This document shows, one piece after another, positions 48,762-57,103 of a stretch of 64,000 bases of DNA. This DNA is from Bin87 sp965220265 (GTDB taxonomy: Bacteria; Chloroflexota; Dehalococcoidia; Lucifugimonadales; UBA3495), in NCBI GenBank assembly GCA_965220265.1, contig CBDCPM010000004.1:4092001-4156000 (forward strand). Reading direction: 5' to 3'. The translations under genes were made by a program, and so were the position numbers. Position 1 is the first letter of the stretch. Each line of letters opens with the position of its first letter. A model generated the notes under the pieces. That model was not told the origin of the DNA and did not search any database. It worked only from the letters and a program-made list of their open reading frames with translations.

Positions 48762-48792
48762 ACGGAGGCCGGCAGCCCATGCCGGCCTCCGT
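48762..48792. terminator. bidirectional hairpin between convergent genes
   Basis: Perfect 12-bp stem ACGGAGGCCGGC / GCCGGCCTCCGT with a 7-nt loop, 26 bp after the FN3/Calx-beta stop and 36 bp beyond the stop of the minus-strand membrane gene. Confidence 0.75.
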
Positions 48793-48827
48793 CATCCACC
48801 AGGGCCAACGCAGCGCTATGCCACCGA

Positions 48828-49205
48828 TCAGCGTTTGGTTGTCTTCCCACGCCGTCCCCGAATACCGGCACACGCGGGTCGAACCCAGCAGTAGACCCCG
48901 CTGCCCAGAATGGCGACAGTGGAAGCAAAGATGCAGAACAGGTACCAAGGGATGCCAAGGTTTTCCGCGAGCCCGCTTTGAACACCGTAGTCCGTATGCA
49001 ATAAAGCGAATCCGGCCCACGCGACCAGATGCCCGGCGCAGGTGATCAGAACTCCCAACACCACCATGCGGCGCGCAGTTCCACGCCGGAACAAAAGAGC
49101 AGCCATCAGGCACGTGAGCACCACCCCGAACCCGGCTGGCCCAAACAGGAAAGCGTATATGATCGGCCCAAAGTGATGGGCCAACTCGAATTCAAACATG
49201 CTCAC
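48828..49205 (-). CDS. small integral membrane protein
   Basis: 125 aa starting at GTG 49205, chosen because AAAGGAGG lies 7 nt before it; the nearby ATGs at 49211 and 49199 are spaced too close or too far. Four predicted membrane helices: FGPIIYAFLFGPAGFGVVLT, then RMVVLGVLITCAGHLVAWAG, then IPWYLFCIFASTVAILGSGV, with a weaker helix between. The C-terminal tail is basic (RGRRGKTTKR), so it probably faces the cytoplasm. Family unknown. Confidence 0.65.
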   Translation of the reverse strand: MSMFEFELAHHFGPIIYAFLFGPAGFGVVLTCLMAALLFRRGTARRMVVLGVLITCAGHLVAWAGFALLHTDYGVQSGLAENLGIPWYLFCIFASTVAILGSGVYCWVRPACAGIRGRRGKTTKR

Positions 49206-49422
49206 CGACATGCCTCCTTTTTCACCAAGCCGCACGAGGCGGCCGAGAACCAGGCTTGCTGCATCCCTTTGGCAGGACGCAGCAAACGAGCACTCCGAAC
49301 TCAATACCGCACCCAGTGGACCAAACCGTGGCAGAGCCACCCGGGGAAGAACCAACAGACAGCCCTCTCAGGAACATCATAAATAGCCTCACCAGAAACC
49401 TGAGCCACACGCGAGGATCACC

Positions 49423-50346
49423 ATGACGACGAGCCTCCTGCACACCGTAACGGGCGCCACCGGATACACCGGCCGTTACATCACGCACCTGCTGCTCGAG
49501 CAGGGACACACCGTCCAGTCCATCACCGGGCACCCCGACCGGCATAACCCGTTCGGTAATCAAGTACCACTGCACCCGTTCGACTTCGACAACCCAGAGA
49601 AGCTGACCGAAACGTTGACGGGTACCGATACGCTGTTCAACACCTACTGGATCCGCGTCAACTACGGCGGCCGCACCCACGAACAGTGCGTCGAGCAGAC
49701 CAAGGTCATGTTCGGCGCCGCCAAGACCGCCGGCGTTCGCCGCATCGTCCACATCAGCATCACCAACCCCGACCCAGAGTCCGACCTGCCCTATTTCAGA
49801 GGCAAAGGCCAGCTGGAAGACGCCCTCCGAGATCTCGGCGTCTCCTACGCCATCCTGCGCCCCACCGTGCTCTACAGCGTCGAGGACATCCTGCTAAACA
49901 ACATCGCATGGACCCTGCGCAAATTTCCCGTTGTGCCACTGCCCGGCAAAGGCGAATACGGCATCCAGCCCGTCTTCGTCGAGGACCTCGCCCAGCTGGC
50001 CGTCAGACACGCTGCAAGCAACGAAAACGTCGAGGTGGACGCCGTCGGCCCAGAGGTCTTCACCTACGCCGAAATGGTAAGACTCGTGCGAGATAAAACG
50101 GGCTCCCGATGCTGGATCACCCCCTCCCCGAAGCCGCTCACCTACCTGGCTGGCCGAATGCTCGGCTGGATGCTGAAGGACATCGTCCTCACCAACGACG
50201 AGATCAAGGGACTGTCCCGAGGTCTGCTCGTCTCGAGGTCAGACGAACCGGCACCGGCACCCACCAAGCTCACCGAATGGCTCGACCAGAACGCCGCACA
50301 ACTCGGCGTCAAGTACGCAAACGAAGTCTCCAGGCACTACGGCTAG
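49423..50346 (+). CDS. NAD(P)-binding epimerase/NmrA-like protein
   Basis: 307 aa. Extended-SDR Rossmann start TVTGATGYTGRYITHLLLEQ (GxxGxxG at residues about 9-15), acidic FDFDNPEKL loop, VHISITNPDP, and LPYFRGKGQLEDALRDLGVS, in which the usual YxxxK becomes YFRGK. The VEDLAQLAV block and long C-terminal helices resemble the atypical SDRs of the NmrA/NDUFA9 group. These often act as sensors or assembly factors rather than enzymes. Followed 5 bp later by small membrane-protein genes, probably one operon. Confidence 0.85.
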   Translation: MTTSLLHTVTGATGYTGRYITHLLLEQGHTVQSITGHPDRHNPFGNQVPLHPFDFDNPEKLTETLTGTDTLFNTYWIRVNYGGRTHEQCVEQTKVMFGAAKTAGVRRIVHISITNPDPESDLPYFRGKGQLEDALRDLGVSYAILRPTVLYSVEDILLNNIAWTLRKFPVVPLPGKGEYGIQPVFVEDLAQLAVRHAASNENVEVDAVGPEVFTYAEMVRLVRDKTGSRCWITPSPKPLTYLAGRMLGWMLKDIVLTNDEIKGLSRGLLVSRSDEPAPAPTKLTEWLDQNAAQLGVKYANEVSRHYG

Positions 50347-50351
50347 GCCCC

Positions 50352-50567
50352 ATGGACTTCATAGACGCCTTCGGCGGATTTCTCATCGGCTCCTTCGCCG
50401 TCATCATATTTTTCGTGGTCATCCCCGGCATCGTAGCCCTTGTAGCCGGCGTGCTCCTCGGCGTCACCGCCGCCATTCCCATCGTGCTGTTCGGAGCGCT
50501 CAACTACCTCGTCCCAAGGGACAGCAAGGCCGAACCCGCCGACGACGCCTCCATGGAGAAGACCTGA
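50352..50567 (+). CDS. small membrane protein
   Basis: 71 aa, ATG 5 bp after the preceding stop. Two hydrophobic helices (FLIGSFAVIIFFVVIPGIVA and GVLLGVTAAIPIVLFGALNY) with a short acidic tail. No family recognised. Immediately followed by another membrane protein gene. Confidence 0.6.
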   Translation: MDFIDAFGGFLIGSFAVIIFFVVIPGIVALVAGVLLGVTAAIPIVLFGALNYLVPRDSKAEPADDASMEKT

Positions 50568-50568
50568 G

Positions 50569-50892
50569 ATGTGGGACATCGACAGCCCCTGGACCAACCT
50601 CTACTACCTCACCATGGCAGCCATGGTCATCGGCTGGATCATCGCCGGCGTAGCCACCGTCGCCGCGGCCGTCACCATCCCATACCTCGCCGCCATCGGC
50701 ATATCCCGCCTCGCCCATCACCGCCGCAACAAATCGAGCAAGCCGCTGATCATCGCCACGGTCTTGACCATAATCCTGCTCGCGGCCGCAGTAACCGGAC
50801 TGGCATACGCCACAGGCGAACACCAGAAATCCGAACCCGATAAACCCGCCACGTCGAACCACACCACGGCCGTCCACGAGGAGAAATCGTGA
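50569..50892 (+). CDS. small membrane protein
   Basis: 107 aa. Two membrane helices (VIGWIIAGVATVAAAVTIPY and PLIIATVLTIILLAAAVTGL) joined by the basic loop RLAHHRRNKSSK (inside), with a polar C-terminus outside. Starts 1 bp after the previous stop and overlaps the next gene by 4 bp, so all three are co-translated. Confidence 0.65.
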   Translation: MWDIDSPWTNLYYLTMAAMVIGWIIAGVATVAAAVTIPYLAAIGISRLAHHRRNKSSKPLIIATVLTIILLAAAVTGLAYATGEHQKSEPDKPATSNHTTAVHEEKS

Positions 50893-51776
50893 AACGCAAA
50901 CCTGGCAGGATAATCGCCGCGTCGCTCATGCTGGCCATCCTCATGGCCGCCTGCTCGCAACAGAGCAGTGCCACACCCACGGCGTCGCCGACCGACATCC
51001 CCGAGACCGTGGCCGTCTCACCAGCCGGCCAGACCAACAGCCAGGCTCCGGAACATGGAGCGCCCGCAGGCCACAGGGAGTCGGCAGAGGATCACGAGCC
51101 CAAACCGGCAAAACCGGAATACGCGCCTACCACGCAAATGCCGCCGGAGGAGAACCCTGACCCGTCGGAACAGGAACCGGCCCCGTTGCCCTACAGTCCC
51201 GCAACAACGATCCTCGATTCGCTGTCCGACGCCGACCAAGCCTGCATACCCGACGACATTCCCGACGACCGGAAACTGCTCAATGCCCTCGATCCCAGGA
51301 TGGCCACCTCACAGAAGAGTTTCGACCTCGCCGCCTGCCTGTCCGACGAAGCCTTGATCGACATCCAGATCGGCAGAGACATCAAAAACGGCCGTCGGCC
51401 ACTCGAACGAGCCAGCTACCGATGCCTCATGGAGATCAACGACGCCTACCACAACCTCAAACCACCGCTGGAACGCACCGAGCAGGCTCAAGAAGCGGGA
51501 ATGGCCCTGATGCTCGCCATCATGCTCACCGCCCAGCCCATCGAGGCGTATTGCCTCACTGACGAGGAGCGCGAACGCAACATGCCCGACTATGACACCA
51601 GCGAGATGCAGCGCACCAACTGCGTCATCGAACACCTCGGCGGCCCTGGCGAGTTCCTGACTGCGTACGCGCTCATGGACGAACCAAGCCAAGCCCGCCT
51701 CGACGCGAGCACCCAGGCCTGTGACGCGAAACCGGCCACACAGCCAACGCAGCCAACGCCAGTATCAGAGCAATAA
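50889..51776 (+). CDS. lipoprotein of unknown function
   Basis: 295 aa. Signal KRKPGRIIAASLMLAILMAA with lipobox Cys22 (LMAAC). A Pro/Thr/Glu-rich linker runs to about residue 105, then a helical domain with four or more cysteines (DADQACIPDD, FDLAACLSDE, ASYRCLMEINDAY, EAYCLTDEER, RTNCVIEHL). The spacing suggests disulfides outside the membrane. The opening LDSLSDADQAC resembles MSEADQAS in the secreted protein at 56474, so both may share a small repeat domain. Last gene of the four-gene operon beginning at 49423. Confidence 0.75.
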   Translation: MKRKPGRIIAASLMLAILMAACSQQSSATPTASPTDIPETVAVSPAGQTNSQAPEHGAPAGHRESAEDHEPKPAKPEYAPTTQMPPEENPDPSEQEPAPLPYSPATTILDSLSDADQACIPDDIPDDRKLLNALDPRMATSQKSFDLAACLSDEALIDIQIGRDIKNGRRPLERASYRCLMEINDAYHNLKPPLERTEQAQEAGMALMLAIMLTAQPIEAYCLTDEERERNMPDYDTSEMQRTNCVIEHLGGPGEFLTAYALMDEPSQARLDASTQACDAKPATQPTQPTPVSEQ

Positions 51777-51963
51777 AGCCGTACCTGGCCCGCACGGAAC
51801 CACGCCTTGACGCCGCCGTGCGCCGGTGGACGCCGGCGCAGCTACCCAGCGAAGAACAAGGAGAACGGCGCATGGCCGGCTACCACCACCGCCGCGGCAT
51901 GAGCAACAACGCCGTCGGCGCCTACCGTCGCAACCTCAAGTCCATCAGCCGCCGCACCCGCCG
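51777..51963. other. gap between lipoprotein and truncated regulator
   Basis: About 190 bp with no supported gene; a short Arg-rich frame starting at 51872 is antisense-like and runs into the regulator duplicate. Confidence 0.35.
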
Positions 51964-52442
51964 TGCCAGACGCTACGCCGAGCCGTCATCCACCACGCCG
52001 GCTCGGATGGCCCAAACCACCATCTGCTGCCTCGTCCGGAAACCCAGCTTCTTCTGCACCCCCGACACCGCGTTGCGCACCGTGAGCGCGCTAATCTCCC
52101 TCACGTCGCCAATCTCCTGATAGCTCAACCCCTCGGCAAACTGCTTCAGGATCTCCACCTCCCGGTCCGTCAGGGTTTCTAACCGCTCACCGGCGCCGTC
52201 CCCGAGAGGACCGCGCACCGCCCGCGCCAGCCGCCTGGCCGCGTTCCCCGGTATCCGAAACTCGCCCTCGGCCACCTCACGCAGCGTCGTGAGCAGCTGC
52301 TCCTTGCCGGAATACTTTTGCAGGTAGCCGGTGGCTCCGGCCGCAATCGACCTCACGATGGCGTCCTGCTCGTTCGATGCCGTCAGCATCAGCACCCGCG
52401 TATCCGGCAGCAGTTCCGTGATCTCCCGACACGCCTCGATGC
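51964..52442. repeat. 479-bp duplicate of the response-regulator gene (truncated copy)
   Basis: Nearly identical to 59953-60432; long stretches around 52076-52300 differ by only a few bases. The match starts in the 3' flank of the gene and stops sharply at the codons for GIEACRE in the receiver domain. Confidence 0.9.
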
Positions 52443-52563
52443 CATGCCTCATTCCCTGGCATCTCATCTCCTGTCTGACCGACATGGTTCCATCCCCTCG
52501 ATGGATGCGGGTTAACCAACCCGCAACCTTGGCTGGTCTTTGTGGCTTCATGTCGTATTCCAA
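51973..52563 (-). pseudogene. NarL/LuxR-type response regulator with its phospho-acceptor region replaced
   Basis: The last 156 residues equal those of the intact regulator at 59962, from GIEACREITELLPDTRVLML through the LuxR helix-turn-helix (LTDREVEILKQFAEGLSYQE, ISALTVRNAVSGVQKKL). The first 40 residues (MEYDMKPQRPAKVAGWLTRI ...) are unrelated, so the DDH acid pocket and VIVMDVIMP phospho-Asp are gone. It retains dimer and DNA-binding parts and an open frame. It may be dead, or it may be a constitutive competitor of the intact regulator for the same sites. A 5'-truncated duplication is the simplest origin. Confidence 0.8.
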
Positions 52564-52758
52564 TAGTTAACGCGTGTTGATTATGTTTATTAGCCGGACT
52601 AAATGATTCTATCACCCATTATTTGCTTAATAATCCTCACGCCCCTCGCATTGAAACGTACCGCAAATTGGGTATAATCGCACAGCGTAAATAGTGGCCG
52701 GCGTCAAAGATCGTGTTGAGAAGCGCAGCGGGCCGGGCAGTGTGGTCAAGCGAGCCGC
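52564..52758. other. AT-rich divergent promoter region
   Basis: About 52560-52680 is much richer in A and T than its surroundings (GTTAACTATT, TTTATTAGCC, ATTATTTGCTTAATAAT). It could drive the truncated regulator leftwards and the following segment rightwards. Confidence 0.45.
52651..52678 (+). promoter_or_regulatory. strong sigma70-type promoter
   Basis: TTGAAA (52651-52656), a 16-bp spacer and a perfect TATAAT (52673-52678). It points at the cache-like fragment and, 400 bp on, at the large secreted protein. Confidence 0.65.
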
Positions 52759-53046
52759 GTGGTTTTCGATCAAGCCCGGCAGAGAGCGTTCGCGCAGCGC
52801 AGTTTTGACAGCGGCAGAAGCAGGCCGCCGTTAGCGCTTTGGCGCGGCATGGCAGTGTGCGGAGGGCCCAATGGCCCCCCCGCGCTTCGGATAGCGACAC
52901 AGTACGGCAACTGGGTCAACCACGAGGACACCAACCCCACCACCGGCGCGGTCAAGGACAAGCACTTCTGGCTGGTGCTCCACGACGGCATGTTGTTCGG
53001 CTCGGGTTGGCACCACGACGTCTCAGGCGCAGACGCCAGCAGCTAG
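52759..53046 (+). pseudogene. C-terminal fragment of a cache-type sensor domain
   Basis: The last 45 codons (YGNWVNHEDTNPTTGAVKDK, HFWLVLHDGMLFGSGWHHD) match the end of extracellular cache domains: a NP-x-TG turn followed by WxVxHDGxxFGSGW. The preceding 45 codons show no domain and there is no signal peptide or membrane segment, so the receptor is lost. Stop at 53046, 45 bp before the next gene. Confidence 0.5.
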
Positions 53047-53091
53047 GAAACCGCAGGAACATAGGAAAAACGAGGAATTAGGGAGAACCAC

Positions 53092-56000
53092 ATGAGAGGA
53101 GCAATATCACCGGCATCATGGCGAATCTGGGTCCTAGCAGCAATCCTGCTGGGAGCCCTGGCCGCCGTCTATACACTCAGCGCACCCCAGGCCCAGGCCC
53201 AGTCGGACCGACTGAACGTCACCTCAACGCGCCTCTGGGGCATACCCGCCAACGGCCAGTACTTCGCCCCGGACCAGTCCATACACGTCAGGTTCACGGT
53301 GGACGGCGAGGTCCACATACCAGACGGCGTCGGCATATCCCTGGAATTCACCGACGCGGACGGGACGGTCCACACCCGCTTCGCGGAGCACAACACCATA
53401 CTCTCCACGGACACCCGCCCGGTGTTCGAGTACGAGGTCCAGGACGGCGACCCCAAGGCGGACAAGATCGTCATAACCAACGGGTTCCGGAGGGGCTCCG
53501 CCTACGGAGCAAACTCGGACGGGTCCGCCAACACGGACGTGATCGTCCACTTCTACGGTGACGACAACCTCCAGACTTGGGAGCAGGAAACCGGAGAGGT
53601 CACCGACCCCGCCAGCTACGGCGTTGACGGCCGCCCCAAGGTCAGTGCAGTCACCGTCTCCAGCGTCCCCGCCGTATCCCACGTCGTGAGACAGGCGAAC
53701 GGCTACACCTGGACCTTCGACGACTACTACCGGCAGGGCGAGAAAATCTACTTCGTCATGGCATTCGACCAGCCGGTGGACGTGACCGGCCCGGTCTGCA
53801 TCTCCATCCGCGTCGGCACCGGCCCCAACAGCGGCTGGCGCGGCGCTTGGTACGAGTCGGGTACCGGCACCCACGCCTTGGGCTTCACCTACACCGTCCA
53901 GACCAAGGACTACGACGACAACGGCATAGGCATCGACTCCGGAGGCGGCTCCCGCGATAACCGCTACGGCTTCTGCGGAGACGGCAAGATAACCTCCGCC
54001 GGCACCGACACCGAGGCCAGCTGGGGCTACAACGGCTTCAAGAACAGGACCGGCCAAAACGTGGACGGCAGGCCCTACGTCGAATCGACGGAGATCACGT
54101 CCGAACCCGTCTCCGGCGTAACCTACTGGACCGCCGAGAAGGTACAGTTCGCCCTGAACTACAGCGCACCGGTGGACGTGACCGGCACACCCACCATCGA
54201 CCTGGCATTCGACTACGACGACCGTCCCTTCGGCGTCGCCACCCACCGGGAGGCAACCTACGAGTCCGGCTCCGGCACCAAGCAGCTGATATTCGCCTAC
54301 GAGGTCAAGGCGGACGACAAGGACTTGGACGGCGTGACCCTGAACGTCGGGGCCGGCTCAGACGGCGACTTAGGCATAGCGGACGGCACCATCAAGGCAG
54401 CCGGCACCGAGATACAGGCCAACTACTGGTTCACCTCCATCGCGGACGCTGCCAACCACAAGGTGGACGGCTCCCTGGGCGACCGCACTCCACCCAAGCT
54501 CGAGTCCCTGAGCATCACCTCCGACCCCGGGGATGATGACACCTACGCCGTCGGAGACGCGATTGAGGTCACCGTGACCTTCAGCGAGAATGTCTCCTTC
54601 GTTGCCCCGTCCTCTGACAGCGCTACTGACCCAGAAGCCACCCTGGAACTCGACATCGGAGGCGCCGCCAAGTCGGCGACCTACAGCAGCGTGTCCGGCG
54701 CCGCGATGGTGTTCAGCTACACCGTACAAGGCGGAGACCGGGACGAAGACGGCGTCTCCATCGACGCCGACATGCTCACGGTCGTATCCGGCAGCATCGA
54801 GGACACCGACGGCAACGCCGCCGAGGTGGCTCACCAGGCCGTCCCGACGCAGGCAGGCCACAAGGTGCTGGGCGGCTACATCGTGGCGGAAAACTCGCCC
54901 GCGGGCGTTGCCATCGGCCCGCCGGTCGGCCAGGGTTCCTACACCCTGGGCGGAACGGACGCCGCCTCCTTCAGCATCAACGCCGACACCGGCCAGCTGC
55001 TGACCAGCGCCGCGCTGGACTACGAAACCAAAAACGAATACTCGGTAACCGTGTCCGATGGCGCCGACACCACCACCGTGGCCATCTTCGTTTCCAACGT
55101 GGACGAGCCGGGCGTCGTGACCCTGTCGGCTTACACGCACGTGGTGAACACCCCTCTCACCGCGACGCTGACCGACCCGGACGGGGACGTCTCGGCAGAG
55201 TCCTGGCAGTGGCAGGTTTCCTGGTACCGGCCGGACGGCTGGAGCGACATACCGTGGGGCCTGTCAAAGACCTTCACGGTGGACAACACCGGAACCGCGC
55301 TGGGCAGGTTGCGGGTGAGGGTCACCTACACCGACGGTCACGGACCCGACAAAAGCGCGCTCTCGGACGTATCCAACGACCAGGATGCTCCTGACCTGTA
55401 CGACATGGAGATCACCTCCAATGCGGGTTCGGACAACACCTACAAGTTGGGCGACGACATCGTGGTGAAGGCGATATTCGGCGAGGGCGTGGCCGTTACG
55501 GGGACGCCACAGCTGGAGTTGAACTTCGGTGGACAAACCCGGATGGCCAACTTCGACCGGGTGCAGATTGACCCTCTCTCAAATCTCCTGTCGGATGTGA
55601 TCTTCATCTACACCGTGGACGAGGACGATTTGTCCCTAAACGGCGTCGCCATCGAAAAGAACAAGCTCGACCTCAACGGCGGCGCCATCAAGGACTTCGC
55701 CCACAACGACACGGAACAGACGTACAGCAAACTGGCAGCCGATTCCAGCCACAAGGTGGACGGCGTGCGCCCCACCTTGCTGAGCGCCGTCACCTCTGCG
55801 GACGGCACCAGGGTGACCATCACGTTCACGGAGGACGTGAAGGTTGCACCCCTCCTCGATTGGTTCATCTCGCAGAACAACCTCCCCGGTTCGCACCTGT
55901 TCGTGCTGTCGGTCCTGAACGTTGAGGTGGACGAAGCCTGGCCGGTGCAGACCAACGCCACCGTTTCGAACGACACGGTGACGGTGACCATGGATAAACC

Positions 56001-56466
56001 CATCACGTCGGGGCAGGACGTCAAGGTCCGATACGACGGCGTGTACGCCAACGCGGCCCCCGAGATCCTGATGGACATGGCGGGCAACCCAATGACCCTG
56101 TTCGGCGCCACATCGGGCACCAACGCGTCCCCCGTACCGGCTGAGACCGGCGCCCGCGGCATAACCATGAGCGTTCGCGAGCTCGCCATCACCGAGGGCA
56201 AGGGCGACAGCTACACCATCGCCCTCAGCGCCCAGCCGACGGGCAACGTCAACGTCGCGCTGACGGCAGTCACGCCGGACAACGTGACCATCAGCGCAAA
56301 TTCGCTGACCTTCACGTCCACAAACTGGAACACGCCCCAAACCGTCACCGTCAGTTCCGACACCGACGACAACGATTACGGCTACTGGGTCACGATTGTC
56401 CACACCGCCAGCGGGTCCGGCTACACCGGGCAGGACGCGATCAAGGTACTCATGACGGAGGAATAA
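53092..56466 (+). CDS. large secreted Ig/cadherin-like protein
   Basis: 1124 aa. Signal peptide WRIWVLAAILLGALAAVYTL with cleavage after QAQAQ (about 37). Repeating beta units of about 110 residues each begin VDGRP(K/Y)V or DRTPPKLESLSITSDPGDD, and each contains VTFSENV / VDVTGTPTI (SwmB-like calcium-binding Ig repeats) and YESGSGTKQLIFAYEVKADD. A cadherin-like unit (IVAENSPAGVAIG ... FSINADTGQLLTSAALDYE) lies near 600-680. The C-terminal unit VRELAITEGKGDSYTIALSA is Calx-beta/choice-of-anchor-like. No anchor seen. Probably a calcium-stabilised adhesin; it heads a run of plus-strand genes to 59.7 kb. Confidence 0.88.
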   Translation: MRGAISPASWRIWVLAAILLGALAAVYTLSAPQAQAQSDRLNVTSTRLWGIPANGQYFAPDQSIHVRFTVDGEVHIPDGVGISLEFTDADGTVHTRFAEHNTILSTDTRPVFEYEVQDGDPKADKIVITNGFRRGSAYGANSDGSANTDVIVHFYGDDNLQTWEQETGEVTDPASYGVDGRPKVSAVTVSSVPAVSHVVRQANGYTWTFDDYYRQGEKIYFVMAFDQPVDVTGPVCISIRVGTGPNSGWRGAWYESGTGTHALGFTYTVQTKDYDDNGIGIDSGGGSRDNRYGFCGDGKITSAGTDTEASWGYNGFKNRTGQNVDGRPYVESTEITSEPVSGVTYWTAEKVQFALNYSAPVDVTGTPTIDLAFDYDDRPFGVATHREATYESGSGTKQLIFAYEVKADDKDLDGVTLNVGAGSDGDLGIADGTIKAAGTEIQANYWFTSIADAANHKVDGSLGDRTPPKLESLSITSDPGDDDTYAVGDAIEVTVTFSENVSFVAPSSDSATDPEATLELDIGGAAKSATYSSVSGAAMVFSYTVQGGDRDEDGVSIDADMLTVVSGSIEDTDGNAAEVAHQAVPTQAGHKVLGGYIVAENSPAGVAIGPPVGQGSYTLGGTDAASFSINADTGQLLTSAALDYETKNEYSVTVSDGADTTTVAIFVSNVDEPGVVTLSAYTHVVNTPLTATLTDPDGDVSAESWQWQVSWYRPDGWSDIPWGLSKTFTVDNTGTALGRLRVRVTYTDGHGPDKSALSDVSNDQDAPDLYDMEITSNAGSDNTYKLGDDIVVKAIFGEGVAVTGTPQLELNFGGQTRMANFDRVQIDPLSNLLSDVIFIYTVDEDDLSLNGVAIEKNKLDLNGGAIKDFAHNDTEQTYSKLAADSSHKVDGVRPTLLSAVTSADGTRVTITFTEDVKVAPLLDWFISQNNLPGSHLFVLSVLNVEVDEAWPVQTNATVSNDTVTVTMDKPITSGQDVKVRYDGVYANAAPEILMDMAGNPMTLFGATSGTNASPVPAETGARGITMSVRELAITEGKGDSYTIALSAQPTGNVNVALTAVTPDNVTISANSLTFTSTNWNTPQTVTVSSDTDDNDYGYWVTIVHTASGSGYTGQDAIKVLMTEE

Positions 56467-56473
56467 CCACCCA

Positions 56474-57097
56474 ATGAACGACACCCGCCAGTTCGTCACC
56501 ACGGCCAGCGCAATTGCGCTGGCCGCAATCACAATCTGCGCCGTCGCCATGCTCCCAGGGCGGGCAGCCGCCGCTGACCCGCCGTCGTGCCCGTCCAGCT
56601 GGCCGGCCGAACCACAGCCGGGAGCCGTCCCCACGGACCAGTACGGCCGCATATCCCACGACGGCTTCCACACTGACTCCAACGGCGACGACTGGTACGT
56701 CATCCGGGGGACCGACTCCAGCGGCAACACCCACGCGCGTGCCTACCGGGCCGACACGCGCTATAGCGTCGGCTATCAGGTCGGCAGCCCCGACGAGGTC
56801 TGCTACGTGAAGCTCCGGCGGCGGGACGACGCAGCCGACCTCGCGCAACCCCAGCAGGTGATCTTCCCCAAGGAGCGTGAGGAAGTCGTTGCAGCGCCAG
56901 GCACAGGCACCCAGCAGCCCCAGACCGAAGGGCCGGTCACGATCCGCCAGATCCTCGCCACCATGAGCGAGGCCGACCAGGCGTCGGCGATCCTGTGCCT
57001 CCTGCAAATTGCCGGCAACACGGACCCCGACACGTTCCTGGACGACCCGGCCAACGTCCAGCCCGCCATTGATGCCGGTTGCCTCCCCGCCCAGTGA
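56474..57097 (+). CDS. secreted hypothetical protein
   Basis: 207 aa, ATG 8 bp after the adhesin stop. Signal peptide TTASAIALAAITICAVAMLP, cleavage near RAAAA (about 34). The middle is Trp/Tyr-rich with SNGDDWYVIRGTDSSGNTHA. The C-terminal 60 residues are helical: TIRQILATMSEADQASAILC, NTDPDTFLDDPANVQPAI. The helix resembles part of the lipoprotein at 50889. Cysteines occur in both halves. No named domain. Probably cotranscribed with the adhesin. Confidence 0.7.
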   Translation: MNDTRQFVTTASAIALAAITICAVAMLPGRAAAADPPSCPSSWPAEPQPGAVPTDQYGRISHDGFHTDSNGDDWYVIRGTDSSGNTHARAYRADTRYSVGYQVGSPDEVCYVKLRRRDDAADLAQPQQVIFPKEREEVVAAPGTGTQQPQTEGPVTIRQILATMSEADQASAILCLLQIAGNTDPDTFLDDPANVQPAIDAGCLPAQ

Positions 57098-57103
57098 TGA
57101 CGG

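Noticed and set aside
53224..54246. 340-codon minus-strand open frame
   Set aside because: Shadow of the secreted Ig/cadherin-like gene.
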